A program made the translations under genes and the position numbers. A stretch of DNA of 64,000 nucleotides from an uncultured Opitutia bacterium (lineage in GTDB: Bacteria; Verrucomicrobiota; Verrucomicrobiia; Opitutales; Coraliomargaritaceae), in NCBI GenBank assembly GCA_937136395.1, contig CAKZOI010000070.1:1-64000 (forward strand). The letters run 5' to 3'. Positions within the stretch are counted from its first letter, which is position 1. Every line of letters begins with the position of its first letter. Below are positions 44,760 through 53,685 of the stretch, in pieces. The notes beneath the pieces were generated by a model. The model had not been told where the DNA came from. It saw only the letters and a list, made by a program, of their open reading frames with translations, and did not search any database.

Positions 44760-46110
44760 CAGTGGAAGTTATCGCTTTGGCCTCGATTTGAAAGTCGAGT
44801 ATTCCAGTGGCGGTTACGTCGATTTCCGGAATAACGCGAAACATTACGGAGTCGACGATGCGGTGGGCAAATACTGAGTTTTCTGATTCGATTTTTTCGA
44901 CGCCAGCATTAATGAAATATACTCCAAAATTAAGTAGGCACTTAAAGGAGAAGCTGATGTGTTTTATCGTTCCTGTAGGAATTTGGTCGATTCGCTTTGA
45001 GGTAGGGGGAGTGGTCGCTCCTCCCAATTCCATACCGTTAAGCGATTTAATGAACATGGCAAAAAAGACGCCGTGGCATGTTTCATTAAAATGCACATCA
45101 TATTCAAAGGTGTAGCGGTCATTACGCTTAAGAACATTAACGATTTGCCCTCCTGAGTCCCTTATTCTGAAGTTCCTAATTTGGGCGCCTCTGGATGGGT
45201 ACTCATCCAGACTTTGCGGTACGAGTGAGGGATCTATTTGTGCTGTGCTGGTTTTCTGCGAATCAGTTTTTTTCGCAGATTTTTCTTCATTCGGCGAACT
45301 TCGGAGACAGCCTTCTTCTATAAATGCGGTTCTTTCGTTGGCGGGCAGGTGTGTGAAGCGGTGGTAAGCTGCCATCGTTTCTTTAGGGGCTGCATCATAA
45401 ACCATCTCTCCCTGCTCTAGCCAGATTGCACGGTCGCAGAGTTGCACGACTGAGGAAGGGCTGTGTGAGACGAACAGTAGCGTCGTCCCCGCTTCGCGTA
45501 AGGTTTCTAATCGGCGAAAGCATTTGCGTTGGAAGCCTTCATCGCCCACCGATAGTGCTTCATCTACAATCAATATATCTGGGGCGACCATGGTGTAGAC
45601 GGAGAATGCCAACCGTAGTCTCATGCCGCTACTGTAGTTCTTGACGGGTTGATCGATAAAATCGCCAATATTTGCGAATTCGACTATTGCGTCGTAGGAG
45701 GCAATGATTTGCTCCCGCGGGAACCCGAGTAAAGCTGCAGAAAAAAAGACATTTTCTTTACCGGTGAAGTCCGGATTAAATCCTGAGCCGAGTTCGAGCA
45801 GTGCTGCGATCTTACCATTGGCAACCACTGAACCGGAACTCGGCTGGAGGATGCCAGTTATTAATTGAAGCAGGGTGCTTTTGCCACTGCCATTTCGCCC
45901 GATGATGCCGACTGACTCTCCTGCCTTAATCTGTAGTGTTAGTTCCTTGAGTGCGTAAAAACTTTTATATGGCTTTGGCTGATCGTTTGCTTCTTTCCTG
46001 CGTGGCAGCATCTCTGTGACTGCATGTCGCAGGCGCGTTCTTGGGTCTGGCCAAATGTTATATTTTTTGGACAGCTTCGTAGTCTGGATAGCTAGGGTGG
46101 ATGTTTCCAT
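44743..46110 (-). CDS. wzt: Polysaccharide ABC transporter ATP-binding protein with glycan-binding C-domain
   Basis: 455 residues. The ATPase has Walker A GRNGSGKSTLL (71-81), signature NYSSGMRLRLAFS (158-170) and Walker B DILIVDEALSVGD (178-190), typical of the KpsT/Wzt/TagH group. After residue ~260 a linker leads to a beta-rich domain (about 320-440: RNFRIRDSGGQIVNVL, FEYDVHFNETCHGVFFAMFI, VYFINAGVEKIESEN), equivalent to the Wzt C-domain that recognises the capped end of O-antigen chains. Its permease partner (Wzm) is encoded 1.4 kb away on the opposite strand. The 3' end overlaps the coiled-coil sulfotransferase gene. Confidence 0.87.
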   Translation of the reverse strand: METSTLAIQTTKLSKKYNIWPDPRTRLRHAVTEMLPRRKEANDQPKPYKSFYALKELTLQIKAGESVGIIGRNGSGKSTLLQLITGILQPSSGSVVANGKIAALLELGSGFNPDFTGKENVFFSAALLGFPREQIIASYDAIVEFANIGDFIDQPVKNYSSGMRLRLAFSVYTMVAPDILIVDEALSVGDEGFQRKCFRRLETLREAGTTLLFVSHSPSSVVQLCDRAIWLEQGEMVYDAAPKETMAAYHRFTHLPANERTAFIEEGCLRSSPNEEKSAKKTDSQKTSTAQIDPSLVPQSLDEYPSRGAQIRNFRIRDSGGQIVNVLKRNDRYTFEYDVHFNETCHGVFFAMFIKSLNGMELGGATTPPTSKRIDQIPTGTIKHISFSFKCLLNFGVYFINAGVEKIESENSVFAHRIVDSVMFRVIPEIDVTATGILDFQIEAKAITSTDAHTR

Positions 46111-46153
46111 TGGTGAGTCGACTTCGCTTAGTAGAGGTTACTGTGATTTTGTG

Positions 46154-47437
46154 TCAAACCCTCTGAGTCGATGGTATTTGTGATGATGGCAATGGTCTAT
46201 CGGTGTCTTCAGGTTGCTTTGAAAGCACCCTATCAAATGCTTGTTTCAGTACCGCTTGAACTGATTGTACCGAATACGCAGTGCGCACAATCTCTTGTAA
46301 CTGGGGGATGCTGGAGCGATACTGTCGAGGATCGTTTAGAAAATTTTCCAGTAAGTGGCGCAGTGAATCAGCTGAGTTTGGAGGGCAGAGCCATTTGGAG
46401 GGGAGGAAACTTTTGAGACCGTCGACTGCACTTGCTGCGATTGGAACGTCGCAGAGTAGCGCTTCCTGCATTGCAAGTGGCAGTCCTTCGAAGTGGGAAG
46501 GCATGACGAGTAGGTCAAACGCCGCGTAGTAGCACTCAGGCTGATCAGTCCACTCGATGTGGTGTATTCGACCTCGCCAACTGCTGGCTTCTAGTCTTTT
46601 TCGATTCGCTAGCCAGTCAGCATCGTTGCCGATGAACAACAGGTCTGCAGTTCTCAGTGTACTTTCGGTTGCAGATCGGGTGAGTGCGTCTACGAAGATA
46701 TCGCAGCCTTTTTGCTTATTGTTGAGTCTCCCCACCATACCTAATACTAGTCGATCTGCCTCTATTCCGAGCACCTCTCTAGCTTGCGATTTGGTGGCTG
46801 GGGTGCTGATCGCGATACAATTAGGAAGTCGGTAGATCGGTTGTTTTGCACCGAGTTTACGAAGTTTTTCAACTTGCTGGTGTGTACAAGTCAGCCAGAT
46901 GCTTGGGAGTTTCACGGTGTATCGATTGAACCAATCACGTATCCAGGCCTGCTTGCTCTTCATTTTCCGAAACGAATGCGCCATCGGGATATAGCTGATG
47001 CAGGGAATGTGCTGACGATGGGCCGCAATGACCCCTAGCGCTGAGATCTCAAGATTTCCTTGCGAGGTAAAGACGAGATCGGGTTGCAGTTGCCGAAAGC
47101 GTTCACCTAAATCTTCAACGGTTTTCGGGCGGAAAAAGTGAAATAAACGGTGGAAACGTATTCTGGGGAGGTTCAGCGGGTGGAGCGTGAGTTGTGGATA
47201 CTGAATCGCGAGCCTGTGAAGTCGATTTGTCAATGAATGGTTCGCCTCTCGAAAGAAGCAGTCGAGAATGGCTCCCTCGTCGATCATCCATTGTAGGGCA
47301 TGTAATGAGGCTACTTCATGCCCTCCGAAGCTTTTCGCATCGGAATAGTACACGATACGCCTTCCTTCTAATGTACGGGGGGCTAGACTAGTTGTATTCA
47401 ATACTTGGTAGCAAAATGGGCGGGTACTTTGAGGCAA
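46154..47437 (-). CDS. GT4 glycosyltransferase
   Basis: 427 residues from a TTG at 47437, the only plausible near-5' start; the frame is open to a TAG at about 47478, so the exact start is unsure. The GT-B signs are AKSFGGHEVASLHALQWM in the acceptor domain, GMVGRLNNKQKGCDIFVDAL at the junction and SHFEGLPLAMQEALLCDVP at the donor site. It lies 43 bases upstream of wzt on the same strand and likely forms one operon with wzt, the sulfotransferase and the GT2-HAD gene, supplying a sugar of the exported polysaccharide. Confidence 0.82.
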   Translation of the reverse strand: MPQSTRPFCYQVLNTTSLAPRTLEGRRIVYYSDAKSFGGHEVASLHALQWMIDEGAILDCFFREANHSLTNRLHRLAIQYPQLTLHPLNLPRIRFHRLFHFFRPKTVEDLGERFRQLQPDLVFTSQGNLEISALGVIAAHRQHIPCISYIPMAHSFRKMKSKQAWIRDWFNRYTVKLPSIWLTCTHQQVEKLRKLGAKQPIYRLPNCIAISTPATKSQAREVLGIEADRLVLGMVGRLNNKQKGCDIFVDALTRSATESTLRTADLLFIGNDADWLANRKRLEASSWRGRIHHIEWTDQPECYYAAFDLLVMPSHFEGLPLAMQEALLCDVPIAASAVDGLKSFLPSKWLCPPNSADSLRHLLENFLNDPRQYRSSIPQLQEIVRTAYSVQSVQAVLKQAFDRVLSKQPEDTDRPLPSSQIPSTQRV

Positions 47438-47558
47438 GCCGTGAATTAATTGGAAATGGAAGGGGCGTGCGTTCTATCAAGCGGAATTTTGAGTTGAGTT
47501 GCTCTGGCTCATGACGTGATGTGTTGTTCGAGAAGCTATTAATGAAAGGCAGCTTACT

Positions 47559-48401
47559 ATGAAACCGCGCTCAATTCTAGATTTACTGTCGCCATACCGT
47601 ATTCTTAAGCGAATGGGCCCTCGGGCTGAGCTCGTTTGTGAATTGACGAAGCGGGATGTGGTGCTGGATGTAAAGGGCAGTTTGTTAGGATTATTTTGGA
47701 CCGTATTAAATCCCCTGTTGATGCTGACGGTATATGCGGTTGTCTTTGGTCTAATTTTTGGAGCACGATTTGAACAAAGCCCAAATCCCAGTGCTGCAGA
47801 TTATGTGTTGGGCTTATTTCTTGGGTTGGCGCTCTATCGATTGGTCGCGGATATTTTGCTAATGGCGCCACGACTAATCGTGAATCAGCCAGATTATGTG
47901 AAGAAAGTGGTGTTCCCTTTGGAAGTGTTGCCCGTTTCATTGCTATGTGTCGGGATCTACCGTTTTATGATTACATTCCTGCTTCTTATTTCGGGAGTCG
48001 CTCTATTTGGGCAGGAGATCAATTGGTCAATTCTGCTTTTCCCTATTTGCATGTGCCCGATTATCCTGTTCGCACTTGGTATTGCCTATTTCATTTCTGC
48101 AGTGGGTGTTTTTTTTCGAGATTTGTCGCAGGTCACAGGAGTCTTATCTGTAGTCTTACTCTACGCTAGCGGTGTTTTTTATCCTGCGGTAAAGGTGCAA
48201 ATGCTTGCTCCAGAGATATGGGCCTGGCTTAAGTGGAATCCGATATTGTTGATAATTGATGCCTCGCGACGTGTGTTGCTTTGGGGATTGTTGCCGAGTT
48301 CGAGTGAGTTGTTTTATGTTTGGTTTACGGGGTTGTTTGTCTGCTTCGCTGGGTATTTTGTATTTATGAAGTTACGGCCTACATTTGCCGATGTGCTGTA
48401 A
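47559..48401 (+). CDS. wzm: Polysaccharide ABC transporter permease
   Basis: 280 residues with six predicted membrane helices and the ABC-2 fold: a cytoplasmic N-terminus (RAELVCELTKRDVVLDVKGS) then LLGLFWTVLNPLLMLTVYAVV, a conserved TagG/KpsM/Wzm segment, and a C-terminal GVFFRDLSQVTGVLSVVLLY. Together with Wzt it exports a lipid-linked glycan across the inner membrane. It is divergently transcribed from the GT4-wzt operon across a 121-base gap, whereas wzm and wzt usually lie in tandem. Confidence 0.88.
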   Translation: MKPRSILDLLSPYRILKRMGPRAELVCELTKRDVVLDVKGSLLGLFWTVLNPLLMLTVYAVVFGLIFGARFEQSPNPSAADYVLGLFLGLALYRLVADILLMAPRLIVNQPDYVKKVVFPLEVLPVSLLCVGIYRFMITFLLLISGVALFGQEINWSILLFPICMCPIILFALGIAYFISAVGVFFRDLSQVTGVLSVVLLYASGVFYPAVKVQMLAPEIWAWLKWNPILLIIDASRRVLLWGLLPSSSELFYVWFTGLFVCFAGYFVFMKLRPTFADVL

Positions 48402-48476
48402 CTCGTGAGAGAGATCCAGTGGGTTGTCTAGAGATGGTACTTTACTGAATTAAGGATTTTAGTAAATAATCGCGAA

Positions 48477-49220
48477 ATGCGTGTTTCTAAGATTCTTATC
48501 GTTTATGCGGTCCTAGCAGTTGTCATATGTGGGCTGTTTATTTGGGTTCGCTTTTTTAACTCAGCTGCCCCGTTGCCGGATTCGGCAGCAGATGGTCCCT
48601 TTGTTGGCGGCAATGGAGGAGCATCGGTGGATGTTCGTGCGGAATTCGACAGCCCGCTAAGCGAGGAATCGGCTACAAGTGCTGATTTTTCGGAATCGGA
48701 GGCTGCCGAGGAGAAATCGCCCGTTTCAATTGAATCGATTAATGTTAAGCCCGCTTCGTTGCCGGGGAACTTTCCGGCGAACGTTCCCGGGGTAATCAGC
48801 CAGATTGCTCTGCAGATGGATCCACCCTTGCGAGATATCGGAAAAGCTTGGTTGAGCGAGAGCGGGCGAAATGATTTCACGATGCCTTTGCCAAATGGCG
48901 GGGAGCTCGAAATTTCGGTTGATCGTTTTGTCGTGATTGGTGAAGATGGGGGAGAATTTATTGGGACGGTAAAAGGATATCCGGATAGCGTGGTGAATTT
49001 ATCATATCGTGGGCGCGGCGAGGCTGGGTCTATTCGGTTGCCTTCTGAGAATCGTATGTATGCTATCCTCCCAGGGCCTACGGGAACGGTTCTTTTTCAA
49101 GAGCGAGAATATTCGGATTCAGCCACAGTTATGGTGCCTCCCGTGTCTACTTCCGATATTCCTCCTGCTCCTAATTTTACGCCCCCACCTCCACCTGAAC
49201 TTCCTGAATTTTTACGTTGA
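48477..49220 (+). CDS. Exported or membrane-anchored hypothetical protein, protease-propeptide-like
   Basis: 247 residues with one N-terminal membrane helix (ILIVYAVLAVVICGLFIWV), a low-complexity Ser/Glu/Ala linker to about residue 95, and a beta-rich domain with DRFVVIGEDGGEFIGTVKGY and DSVVNLSYRGRGEAGSIRLP. That pattern resembles the N-terminal prodomains of bacterial zinc metalloproteases, but no protease domain follows; the protein ends with a proline-rich tail (APNFTPPPPPELPEFLR). It follows wzm after 75 bases and could share its transcript. Function unknown. Confidence 0.6.
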   Translation: MRVSKILIVYAVLAVVICGLFIWVRFFNSAAPLPDSAADGPFVGGNGGASVDVRAEFDSPLSEESATSADFSESEAAEEKSPVSIESINVKPASLPGNFPANVPGVISQIALQMDPPLRDIGKAWLSESGRNDFTMPLPNGGELEISVDRFVVIGEDGGEFIGTVKGYPDSVVNLSYRGRGEAGSIRLPSENRMYAILPGPTGTVLFQEREYSDSATVMVPPVSTSDIPPAPNFTPPPPPELPEFLR

Positions 49221-49346
49221 GTCTGTTGTCGTAAACGATCGCGTCTGAATATGGCGCTATTGTCGTGCGTGGCTTAGGGACGATTTTTTTGTTTTGAGGC
49301 GTTCAATGGGGGATTGCCGATCTTTTATAAGAATTGTTCTGCACTC

Positions 49347-49375
49347 TTGTATTTTAGGTGAAGCGCGCATAGTAT
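49347..49375 (+). promoter_or_regulatory. Possible promoter of the phasin-like/UbiB operon
   Basis: TTGTAT (49347-49352), a 17-base spacer and TAGTAT (49370-49375) precede the ATG at 49385. The implied leader is only a few bases long, so translation could be nearly leaderless. Confidence 0.35.
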
Positions 49376-49384
49376 AACGAAATT

Positions 49385-49699
49385 ATGATAGATCTGGTTA
49401 AAAAAACAATGTTGGCTGGTGTCGGGCTGGCCGTCGTGACGAAGGACAAAGTGCTCGAGTCACTTGATGAACTGGTAGAGAAGGGCAAGCTGACCAAAGA
49501 GGAAGCGGCTGCAGTGTCGGATAAGATTGTTGAAGAAGGCAAAAACGAAACAGAGAAAGCGAAAGTCGAAGCGAGTAAGCTTTTCAACGATATGCTGCAC
49601 CGTGCGAACGTTGTCACGAAAGACCAGTACGACGCGCTCGCGGCTCGTGTAACCTCACTTGAGGGTAAGCTGCATAAAGAGTTTCCGAATGAGGAGTAA
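49385..49699 (+). CDS. Phasin-like small helical protein
   Basis: 104 residues, almost wholly helical and highly charged: MIDLVKKTMLAGVGLAVVTK, then EKGKLTKEEAAAVSDKIVEE and a C-terminal heptad-rich helix (ALAARVTSLEGKLHKEF). This matches the small PhaF/PhaI-like (polyhydroxyalkanoate granule-associated) family frequently encoded beside UbiB-type kinases. The glycine-alanine motif near the N-terminus suits membrane or granule contact. No PHA synthase is visible in the window, so granule binding is uncertain. Its stop lies five bases before the UbiB-like gene. Confidence 0.7.
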   Translation: MIDLVKKTMLAGVGLAVVTKDKVLESLDELVEKGKLTKEEAAAVSDKIVEEGKNETEKAKVEASKLFNDMLHRANVVTKDQYDALAARVTSLEGKLHKEFPNEE

Positions 49700-49704
49700 C
49701 TCAC

Positions 49705-51351
49705 TTGAAACCATTTAACTACCTTTCCAACGCGGTTCGGGCCCCTGAGATCGTTGCGATTTTAGTGCGTTGGGGGTTTGAAGACTTATTACTTCAGCTC
49801 GACACGCCACAGTTTTTACTGCGCAATTTGGTGCGTAAGAAAGTCACTCACCTGACCGCTTACGAGCGTGTACGCAATGCATGTGAGGAGTTGGGGCCGA
49901 TTTTCGTGAAATTCGGGCAGATCTTGAGCACGCGCCCAGATAAATTGCCAGAGCCCTTGGTGATGGAGTTGAAGAAACTTCGTAGTCAGGTCGATACGCA
50001 GCCGTTTGAGGTGATCAAGCCACTGTTGATTCGGGAGCTAGAGTGTGAAATTGAAGATGTTTTTGCGGAGTTTGACACTGTGCCGGTTGCTGCGGGTTCG
50101 CTAGGCCAAGTCTATAAAGCGAAGCTTATTTCCACAGGTGAGTGGGTGAGTGTGAAAGTGCAACGTGCGGATATTCATAAAACGATTTCTTCCGATTTGG
50201 AAATTATTGGCTGGTTTGCGAAGCAGTTGCACACGCGTATCGAAGACTTACGCCCATATAATTTGCCGACGCTGCTGCGTGAGGCGGAGAAGCGCTTGCA
50301 TGAGGAGCTCAATTATAAGAACGAAGCAGACAACGCGGAAATTTTCCGCGCACTGAATGATAAACCTAAAGTCTTTGCGCCTCGTGTAAATCGAGCGTTG
50401 ACGACGCGACGCTTGCTCGTGACAGAATGGGTGGAGGGCTGCTCACCAGATAAGATTACTGTGGTTGGTGAAGAAGCTGCTGAGCTGGCGCGAATGGGGG
50501 GCGATTCCGTTTTTCACCAAATTGTAGGCACTGGATTTTTCCATTCGGATCCGCATTCGGGTAATATCTTGGTGACTCCTGACCAGCGTATTTGCTTTCT
50601 CGATTGGGGGCAGGCTGGGCAGATTACTTTAGAGATGCGGCATCATCTGGCCGACCTGTTTGCTGCGATCACTGCTCGCGATGCGTCTAAGGTGATTCGT
50701 GTGGCAGATCGAATGTCGACGAATAATCGCCGCTTTGATCGTCGTCCGATCGAGAAGGAGGTGACCCTACTATTAAATAAATACCGAGAGTTTGGTCCGT
50801 CTGGGACGAAGATTGGCACTGTGGGTTTAGAGATGTTGTATATCTTTGGTAGTAACGGGGTCGAGCTGCCGCCTGACTATGCATTGCTCTCGAAAGCAAT
50901 TTTATGTGTCGAAGAAACGGCACGCATGATGGATCCTGAATTTGATATTCAGGCGGTCGCTCGACCTTATTTGGAGCAATTGAACAAAGAGCGTTGGAGT
51001 ATGACCAGTATCGCTCAGCATACTTTCTATCCAATGCTCTCGATGTTGCGTCGGATGCAACAGATCCCCGAAAATCTACAACGTATCCTACAGCGGATTG
51101 AGGAGGAAGATCTTCAAATTAATTTTCACCACACTGGTACGGAGAATCTAGAAGAGACGTTTAATTCATCGATGAATCGATTGACGGTGGGTATTATCAT
51201 TGGGTCCTTATTGATTGGTTCGTCGTTGATTATTACCACTGGAGTTAAGCCGCTTCTATGGGGCTACCCTGCAATTGGTATAGTTGGTTTCTTAGTCTCA
51301 GGAATGCTAGGGCTGTATATTGTGATTTCGACTCTGCGTAAACATCGTTAA
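49705..51351 (+). CDS. UbiB/ABC1 (AarF) family atypical kinase
   Basis: 548 residues from a TTG at 49705, supported by GAGGAG nine bases upstream. Family signs are the KxGQ motif (IFVKFGQILSTRPDKLPE), the alanine-rich nucleotide loop (VPVAAGSLGQVYKAKL), the catalytic HxDxHxxN (FFHSDPHSGNILVTPD) and CFLDWGQAG for the metal aspartate. Two C-terminal membrane helices (IGSLLIGSSLIITTGV and YPAIGIVGFLVSGMLGLYIV) anchor it. UbiB proteins support isoprenoid-quinone synthesis; menaquinone genes menC and menE lie 4 kb away. The next gene starts on its last base. Confidence 0.87.
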   Translation: MKPFNYLSNAVRAPEIVAILVRWGFEDLLLQLDTPQFLLRNLVRKKVTHLTAYERVRNACEELGPIFVKFGQILSTRPDKLPEPLVMELKKLRSQVDTQPFEVIKPLLIRELECEIEDVFAEFDTVPVAAGSLGQVYKAKLISTGEWVSVKVQRADIHKTISSDLEIIGWFAKQLHTRIEDLRPYNLPTLLREAEKRLHEELNYKNEADNAEIFRALNDKPKVFAPRVNRALTTRRLLVTEWVEGCSPDKITVVGEEAAELARMGGDSVFHQIVGTGFFHSDPHSGNILVTPDQRICFLDWGQAGQITLEMRHHLADLFAAITARDASKVIRVADRMSTNNRRFDRRPIEKEVTLLLNKYREFGPSGTKIGTVGLEMLYIFGSNGVELPPDYALLSKAILCVEETARMMDPEFDIQAVARPYLEQLNKERWSMTSIAQHTFYPMLSMLRRMQQIPENLQRILQRIEEEDLQINFHHTGTENLEETFNSSMNRLTVGIIIGSLLIGSSLIITTGVKPLLWGYPAIGIVGFLVSGMLGLYIVISTLRKHR

Positions 51352-51770
51352 TGGCCGTATATACAAAACAGATTCAAGTGAGTGCTTCTGGTAAATCGAC
51401 TAAAGAGTTTACCGATCAGATTGAGGCAGGCTTACGCAGTTCGGGTATGCGGGAGGGCTGTGTAACTGTGTTCTGTTGCCATACAAGTTGCAGTCTAGTG
51501 ATTATGGAAAATGCCGATCCTTCTGCGCGGCGTGACCTTGAGCGATTTATCGACCGCTTAGTGCCAGAGAATGATCCAGATTTTACCCACACGTATGAGG
51601 GCGCGGATGATATGCCCAGCCATATTAAGATGGCGCTCACGCGAACGGTTGAAGTGATTCCTTTTGTCGATGGCCGGCTCTGCCTTGGCACTTGGCAGGA
51701 AGTGTTCCTGTGGGAGCATCGTGCACGCTCTCACAATCGTCGTATCGTGCTGAGCTACCAAGGGGAGTGA
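51351..51770 (+). CDS. YjbQ/UPF0047 family protein
   Basis: 139 residues, full length for the family. Recognisable parts are CVTVFCCHTSCSLVIMENAD, PENDPDFTHTYEGADDMPSH and LCLGTWQEVFLWEHR, containing the conserved His and Glu residues of the putative active site. The E. coli homologue YjbQ has reported thiamine-phosphate-synthase-like activity, but its cellular role is unsettled. The ATG overlaps the UbiB stop by one base, so it is translationally coupled. Confidence 0.85.
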   Translation: MAVYTKQIQVSASGKSTKEFTDQIEAGLRSSGMREGCVTVFCCHTSCSLVIMENADPSARRDLERFIDRLVPENDPDFTHTYEGADDMPSHIKMALTRTVEVIPFVDGRLCLGTWQEVFLWEHRARSHNRRIVLSYQGE

Positions 51771-51788
51771 TTCTTGTTGGGGCGTATC

Positions 51789-52115
51789 TTACTGCTCGAG
51801 TGCAGCGAGACTGTATGAGGTGATCTCAGTGATGAGACCATTTTCTGTCGTGTAAATGTCGCAATAGTGCACGTCATTATCTAGATCACAGCCTTCCACA
51901 ATAACATGGTGTTTCCCTTGAATCGTTCGGGTATTTTCGAAATTCGGAGCGCCTTGTGCGGTGGCTTCCGCGCAGATCTCTTTGAGCCCTTCGATACCAA
52001 TAATTGTGTGGTCGCCAATGATCTGCCATTGCACTTCGTCGGCGATGAGCGGAAATGCTTTTTCCCCCTCACCGCGTGAGTAGGCTTCGCAGGCGGCTAC
52101 AATTTTCGGACTCAT
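51789..52115 (-). CDS. SnoaL/NTF2-like protein
   Basis: 108 residues with the cone-shaped NTF2 pattern: N-terminal helices (IVAACEAYSRGEGEKAFPLI), a tryptophan-containing strand (DEVQWQIIGDHTIIGIEGLK) and a final three-strand sheet (DNDVHYCDIYTTENGLITEI). Members include ketosteroid-isomerase-like enzymes and binding proteins; no catalytic role can be assigned. It lies four bases downstream of the adenylosuccinate synthetase gene on the same strand, so it is likely co-transcribed with it. Confidence 0.72.
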   Translation of the reverse strand: MSPKIVAACEAYSRGEGEKAFPLIADEVQWQIIGDHTIIGIEGLKEICAEATAQGAPNFENTRTIQGKHHVIVEGCDLDNDVHYCDIYTTENGLITEITSYSLAALEQ

Positions 52116-52119
52116 ACTA

Positions 52120-53667
52120 TTATTTTGTGAGGTGGAGGAGCTCTTCGACTGCTGGCACGTCTTTGATGATTTGATTTGGCTGAGGGCCGACGCCGATGTA
52201 ACGAAGGTTCGGAATGTTGTTTTTGTTTGTATCTCCGTGATTCGCTACATCAATCAAGGCCTTCATCAACCATGCGACATAAACTTTGGCGGCTTGTGGT
52301 AGTTCTGCGAAGCTACGCACGCCTGAAATATCTTCGCTCCAGCCAGGCACCGACTTGTAAACGGGTTGGAGTGTGCGGCGGTAGTTGTCATCGCGAGGCA
52401 CGTGGTAGACGACATTGCCTTCGGCGTCTTGGTAAGCGATACAGATTTGTAGCTCACCTTGCCAATCGCCGGAGTGAGAGAGTGCGTCGAGTTTGTTGAG
52501 CACGAGATCTTGATAGCCGCCGTAGCGTAAGGCGTCTCCTTTTTCGACGGCGTCATACCAACCCACCATTCGCTGGCGCCCTGTCGTGGCACCAAATTCA
52601 ATTTTACGAAGTTGCTGGCTCAACGGGTGCTCTAGGTCGATTTCTGAAATAAACACGTGGGTGCCTACTTTTGTGTCGTATGCCTTACAGCAACCGACGT
52701 TGTGTATCGGTTGGGCTGGTATGCCAGCGGATTGGAAAAACTCCGGCGTGAAAGTATGTGACGCTGTGACGTTGGGCGGAAATCCGTGGCGTTTATCGAG
52801 CCAGTAGGCTTGTCCGAATTCGCCAATGATGTAGTTGCCTTTGTCTTGTTCGCGAAGAATGAGTTCACGGACATCGACTACTTGAGGCGCAAGGATTTGA
52901 CCCGCAGTCCAATAAGCTTCGATTAGTTTTCCTGTATCCAATGTGAAGGGCGCATCACCCGCAAATTGACTGAAGTCGAACTCCTCTGCGGCAAATTTAC
53001 CTGCTTCGATTACTTCTGTGTTGGCTCGTGTTTCAGCGCCAGACAAGGTGTCGAAGAAGGTAGGCCAGCGTTCTGGTGCGACTTGGCAAACGTGCTCAAT
53101 AATCCGCATTGCGCGGTCGATACGGCCCTGCATTTTGTGGGCGAACGCGTCCTTGCTGCCACGGAAGTCGGCATAGTAGATCTGGAATTGACCGACCTCA
53201 TCGAGATAGGCGGGAGTGATGCCGCGCCCAGTGGATCCACGCGGGGCACTTTTCTGGATATGCACACGATAGTCTTCCCAGGCAAGGTCGAGTAGTCGGT
53301 GGCAGAGATCAGAAACCAGGCAACGCTCGTCAATCGCGAGGCGCTTCAATGCCACGTGCCCATGCAATTCAGCGTATGCGCTTTCCCATAGGAACTTGCG
53401 AGGGTCGGCGACTACGCCACAGCCGATTGGCAGGTAGGGCACCTTTGGGTCCGCGACGCCGCCTGGTAGTAGGTTGAGCTTGAGGCCCGCAACTGTGTGC
53501 CCCGAGTTGGAGCCGCCGTTGACTTTCATGACTGCTGCCACGGCGTCTTCACGACCGGTGATGTCGCGCAGTTCGTTGACGATTTCGAGAATGACGCGAC
53601 CTTTACCTTCATCTCCCGTAGAGATGCCAGTGTCGGCGATCAGTTGACTTTGAAAAGGGATTAACAT
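52120..53667 (-). CDS. purA: Adenylosuccinate synthetase family protein (divergent, long)
   Basis: 515 residues, some 80 longer than typical PurA. The GTP/IMP loop is present as [14 protein letters not shown] and the second signature as [17 protein letters not shown]; further family traces are [17 protein letters not shown] and [20 protein letters not shown]. It should join IMP and aspartate using GTP in AMP synthesis. The N-terminus ([16 protein letters not shown]) differs from the usual hydrophobic VVVGAQWGDEGKG entry. Adjacent IMP dehydrogenase supports a purine branch-point function. The symbol is given because of the paired signature, but orthology with canonical PurA is uncertain. Confidence 0.78.
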   Translation of the reverse strand: MLIPFQSQLIADTGISTGDEGKGRVILEIVNELRDITGREDAVAAVMKVNGGSNSGHTVAGLKLNLLPGGVADPKVPYLPIGCGVVADPRKFLWESAYAELHGHVALKRLAIDERCLVSDLCHRLLDLAWEDYRVHIQKSAPRGSTGRGITPAYLDEVGQFQIYYADFRGSKDAFAHKMQGRIDRAMRIIEHVCQVAPERWPTFFDTLSGAETRANTEVIEAGKFAAEEFDFSQFAGDAPFTLDTGKLIEAYWTAGQILAPQVVDVRELILREQDKGNYIIGEFGQAYWLDKRHGFPPNVTASHTFTPEFFQSAGIPAQPIHNVGCCKAYDTKVGTHVFISEIDLEHPLSQQLRKIEFGATTGRQRMVGWYDAVEKGDALRYGGYQDLVLNKLDALSHSGDWQGELQICIAYQDAEGNVVYHVPRDDNYRRTLQPVYKSVPGWSEDISGVRSFAELPQAAKVYVAWLMKALIDVANHGDTNKNNIPNLRYIGVGPQPNQIIKDVPAVEELLHLTK

Positions 53668-53685
53668 CTGAAGTGTTTTGAATGA

